NCBI GenBank assembly: GCA_049589355.1
Contig: JBAWAP010000408.1
Span: 1-14,318 of the forward strand
Direction of reading: 5' to 3'
Length of the DNA: 14,318 nt
Origin: JBAWAP01 sp049589355
GTDB lineage: Bacteria; Chloroflexota; Anaerolineae; VGOG01
Shown: positions 11,931 to 14,318 of the stretch, in pieces
How positions within the stretch are numbered: position 1 is the stretch's first letter
Layout: each line of letters starts with the position of its first letter
Notes under the pieces: generated by a model
The model's input: the letters and a program-made list of their open reading frames with translations, nothing else
Told to the model about the DNA's origin: nothing
Databases searched by the model: none
Program-made: the position numbers and the translations under genes

Positions 11931-13868
11931 TCACGGCTCTGCACCACACCGCACCTCCCGGATGCGGGAACTATAGAGGATCAGCACGCCCCTGGGCTGC
12001 GCACGCGCCAATCCCGCTTCCAGCACCTGGGACGCCTGCGCTGAGTTCTGCTTATGCTGACACAGCACCATGGCGATGAGCAGATAGGGCTCCATCCGCT
12101 CAGGGAAACGGGCCATCCACTGCGAATAAACGCGGATGGTGTCGTCCCAACGGTCTTGCCCCGCATCCCCTTGGATCCAGCGGCGGAGGGCTTCGAAGGG
12201 CGCGTAGCGGGCAATGGGGTCCTGACCATCTAGCTCCACCCTTCGGCTGAAGGCCTCCAGGGCGCGCTCCTCGTCACCGAGCCAGCCACGAACCTGGCCC
12301 AACAGGGAGTAAAGATGGCTGTTGTTGGCTTGCCAGAGGAGGGCGCGTTCTAAGGAGCCCTCGGCGGAGCGCAACGCTCCTACAGGTGGCGTGGCGGCCG
12401 ATCGCGTCTGCAGCAGGGCCTTCTGGGCCTGCACTGTCGCGAGGTTCACGTAGAAGGCCCCCGGCGCTGCCGGGATGAAAAACGCCGCCAAGACTACTGC
12501 CAGGAGGAGCACGGCCATCGTCTTAAAGCTGACTATAGGCCGCGGCAACGGAGGAAGGCTGGCATCCCTCGCCGCCGTCAGATATATCGCCGACGCGGCA
12601 CCCATTATGGCCCAGAAAGCCACTTGCGTCCTTGATCCCCAGGGGGTCACATCCATCAGGCCGTAGGTCAGGTGACTCAAGATACTGGCGGCCAGGCCGA
12701 CCAGGAGAGCCCGCAGGTCTCGATTGGTCGTGGCGCGGTAGGTCTTCACCACGGTGTTGGCAAAGGCTGCCAGGAGCCAGAGGAAAGCCACGAACCCTGG
12801 TATCCCCAGGTCCAGCGCCGTTTGCAGGAACAGGTTATGGGCATGGGGCTCACGTCCAAGCGAGAAACCCGGATAGAACTGGTTCTGGATCACCACGAAA
12901 CCGTTAAGCCCTACGCCGGTGAAGGGCATATCATGGATCATGGCCAGGGCCCGGCTCCACATGTCCAATCGCAGGACTACCCCGATGCCGATGGGGTGAT
13001 CGAAGGAGAGCAGGGTGAGGGCAGCACGGCCGGGCCCATAGGCCAGAAGGCCACAGCCCAGGACCCCAATACCCAGGGGGATCAACAACAGGAACCAGCG
13101 GCTCCGCCATACGCCCAGAAAGAGAAGAACTGCGCCAAGGGCAATCATTCCTGGGATGGATTGGCTGAGGAGCAACGTGCCGATCATCACCAGTGCTGCC
13201 AGGCCAGAGAGAAACCGTAGCCTCTGATCGTGGCCGAAGAAGAGCAGGGCCAGGGGAATGGGGAAAAGCACCACCAGGGCCCCGGCCACCTGGCGAGGGT
13301 TCAGGAGCTCGCTAGGGGCGATATTCGGGCCGGGAGCGGCATAGTGAATCAGGCGTGGGATGTGTCTATATACCTGGGGCAGTTCCACAAACCGGACCAT
13401 ACCCCAGTCTGTCCCCAACAGGCCCACCAGGGTGTAGCCCAGGCTGGCCAGGACCAACCCGATAGCCAGTATGCGAAGATGCCTCTCCGTTCTGATGCTA
13501 TTGACCAGGCCGTAATAGGTGGCTACCCCCAGGAGGATGACCGGTGCCCGGGACCAGCTCCAGGCCAGGCTCACTGAGACAGATAGGCCGATGCCCACCA
13601 TCAAGAGCAGAACCGCGATGGGCCCGTCCATCGGCGTTCGCCGCGAGGCCCGTCCTGAGGCTACCCAGCGCGAGAGCCAGCTCAGGGCGATGACCGCCAG
13701 CCCCAGGGGCGTCCACCAGCCGGCGAAGAGAAGGAGAGGGGCGGCCGCCGCCAGCCAGACGAGCTCGTAACGGGCCACCCAGCGGGCGGCATACCTGGTC
13801 TTAGCACCCCAGGAGGCTAATATCACCGAGGCTGAGCCTGGAGAGTGGTTGCTCATCTTTCGTGCCAT
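11931..13868 (-). CDS. O-antigen ligase-like membrane protein with TPR-like tail
   Basis: A 645-residue protein with about 11-12 transmembrane segments over residues ~38-475 (for example GPIAVLLLMVGIGLSVSVSL and LRILAIGLVLASLGYTLVGL). A long external loop (about residues 285-345) includes the Wzy/WaaL-type signature MIHDMPFTGVGLNGF and EPHAHNLFLQTALDLGIPGF, in which the His is characteristic. The last ~165 residues are soluble and TPR-like (YSLLGQVRGWLGDEERALEA and onwards). Such proteins transfer or join glycan chains at the outer face of the membrane; the substrate cannot be told from sequence, and other O-antigen ligase-family roles, such as glycosylation of proteins, are possible. Start ATG 13868 has GGCGG nearby; ATG 13856 is an alternative. 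No glycosyltransferase genes are next to it in the window. Confidence 0.82.
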   Translation of the reverse strand: MARKMSNHSPGSASVILASWGAKTRYAARWVARYELVWLAAAAPLLLFAGWWTPLGLAVIALSWLSRWVASGRASRRTPMDGPIAVLLLMVGIGLSVSVSLAWSWSRAPVILLGVATYYGLVNSIRTERHLRILAIGLVLASLGYTLVGLLGTDWGMVRFVELPQVYRHIPRLIHYAAPGPNIAPSELLNPRQVAGALVVLFPIPLALLFFGHDQRLRFLSGLAALVMIGTLLLSQSIPGMIALGAVLLFLGVWRSRWFLLLIPLGIGVLGCGLLAYGPGRAALTLLSFDHPIGIGVVLRLDMWSRALAMIHDMPFTGVGLNGFVVIQNQFYPGFSLGREPHAHNLFLQTALDLGIPGFVAFLWLLAAFANTVVKTYRATTNRDLRALLVGLAASILSHLTYGLMDVTPWGSRTQVAFWAIMGAASAIYLTAARDASLPPLPRPIVSFKTMAVLLLAVVLAAFFIPAAPGAFYVNLATVQAQKALLQTRSAATPPVGALRSAEGSLERALLWQANNSHLYSLLGQVRGWLGDEERALEAFSRRVELDGQDPIARYAPFEALRRWIQGDAGQDRWDDTIRVYSQWMARFPERMEPYLLIAMVLCQHKQNSAQASQVLEAGLARAQPRGVLILYSSRIREVRCGAEP

Positions 13869-13893
13869 GAGTTTCCGCCAACCTATCGGTCGT

Positions 13894-14086
13894 GTTCGAT
13901 CTGAGGGAGATAGCAGGATCTCCGGAGCACTGGAGTCCCAAAACGGCTCGACTGAGCTCGCTGAAGTCTCGTTCGGGTTGCTGCCACCAGGGTGTCAATT
14001 TGCAGGCGCGAAGGCCCCCAACAAGCTGGGGAGTCCCACCAGAGATGCGTGTTTCAATAGAGTTCTCGATCTGAGGAGGATAGCAG
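13894..14086. repeat. Pair of ~24-bp direct repeats upstream of the ligase-like gene
   Basis: Two similar segments, 13894-13916 and 14062-14086, share TCGATCTGAGG, then AGATAGCAG or GGATAGCAG. They are about 145 bases apart and bracket otherwise unremarkable non-coding sequence. I see no gene in 13869-14108. Confidence 0.6.
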
Positions 14087-14108
14087 CTTGACTAGGAACC
14101 TAACGGGA

Positions 14109-14316
14109 GCATTACGCATTTCTTACAGTGTCAGGGGAGCGAGCGCCGGTTGAGTAGCGACTTGGGCTGAGTAGCGAAGCGTATCGAAGCCAGCGTATCG
14201 AAACCAAGCGAGCGGCTCCACAGACACCCCGCTTGGCCTCGATACGTCGCTTGTTTCGACAAGCTCAACACAAGTCGCTCCTACTCGGCCGGCGCTTCGT
14301 AAGAATCATGTAATGC
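14109..14316. repeat. Imperfect ~208-bp palindromic element
   Basis: The ends GCATTAC (14109-14115) and GTAATGC (14310-14316) are complementary. Inside, AT-TCTTAC, GCGCCGG, GAGTAG and GCGACTTG on the left recur in reverse complement on the right. The interior has short tandem words (GAGTAGCGA twice; GCGTATCGAA twice) and a TTTCGACAAGCTCAACACAAG-like REP core. It has no open frame of note, so it is a non-coding palindromic repeat or miniature element. Confidence 0.65.
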
Positions 14317-14318
14317 AC

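Noticed and set aside
11507..11947. A 146-codon minus-strand frame across the tRNA-Leu gene and the MITE-like repeat
   Set aside because: It reads antisense through a tRNA, a terminator and a palindromic repeat; the VIASEAKQSP and GGTRTLMEFPPADFKSAASA strings are known spurious products of such sequences.
12672..13220. A 182-codon plus-strand frame rich in Gln and Gly
   Set aside because: It is antisense to the membrane segments of the ligase-like gene; the composition is what reversed hydrophobic codons give.

Overview
The window looks like a chromosomal segment of an uncultured bacterium, most plausibly Chloroflexota (Anaerolineae-like). This is an inference from the mix of content: a dockerin-bearing secreted protein, TPR and TolB-type propeller lipid-anchorless membrane proteins, dense PIN/RelE toxin-antitoxin (TA) genes, dispersed palindromic repeats and a moderately high G+C content. 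A selenocysteine tRNA shows that the organism probably makes selenoproteins. No taxonomic marker gene is present, so the phylum is not proven.

Layout. (1) 1-640: the 3' end of a truncated plus-strand gene and a clear terminator. (2) 759-2304, minus: a secreted M23-peptidase/PPC/dockerin gene broken by two apparent one-base deletions in C runs, with a good promoter at 2461-2489. (3) 2511-5596, minus: an island of TA-type genes in three groups. These are a three-gene operon ending in a PIN toxin; a DUF3368-type PIN gene with a UPF0175-type partner and its own strong promoter; and a RelE toxin with its antitoxin. The RelE pair sits between two copies, about 320 bp each, of the 3' end of a TolB-like gene. 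(4) 5703-7469, minus: the intact TPR plus TolB-propeller membrane protein. (5) 7656-10806, plus: an M28-type metallopeptidase followed at 25 bp by a TPR membrane protein. Groups 4 and 5 diverge from overlapping -10 boxes at 7508-7514.

(6) 10805-11685: a tRNA cluster. tRNA-Sec is on the minus strand with its own terminator. tRNA-Phe, -Gly, -Cys and -Leu are on the plus strand with a shared promoter and terminator. The two promoters stand back to back and their -35 boxes form a near-palindrome. Every spacer between the plus-strand tRNAs carries an inverted repeat. (7) 11732-11813: a miniature palindromic repeat. (8) 11931-13868, minus: an O-antigen-ligase-like membrane protein with a TPR-like tail. 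(9) 13869-14318: non-coding, with a direct repeat and a roughly 208-bp imperfect palindromic element.

Functionally the window is mostly envelope and peptide-processing genes with TPR scaffolds, plus a TA island that shows rearrangement. The most unusual points are the in-frame insertion of a dispersed repeat in a PIN toxin gene, the TA module lodged at a diverged partial gene duplication, and the symmetrical tRNA-Sec/tRNA operon control region. I did not find a clearly new multi-gene system. The best candidate for something undescribed is the three-gene PIN operon with an unrecognised coiled-coil partner.
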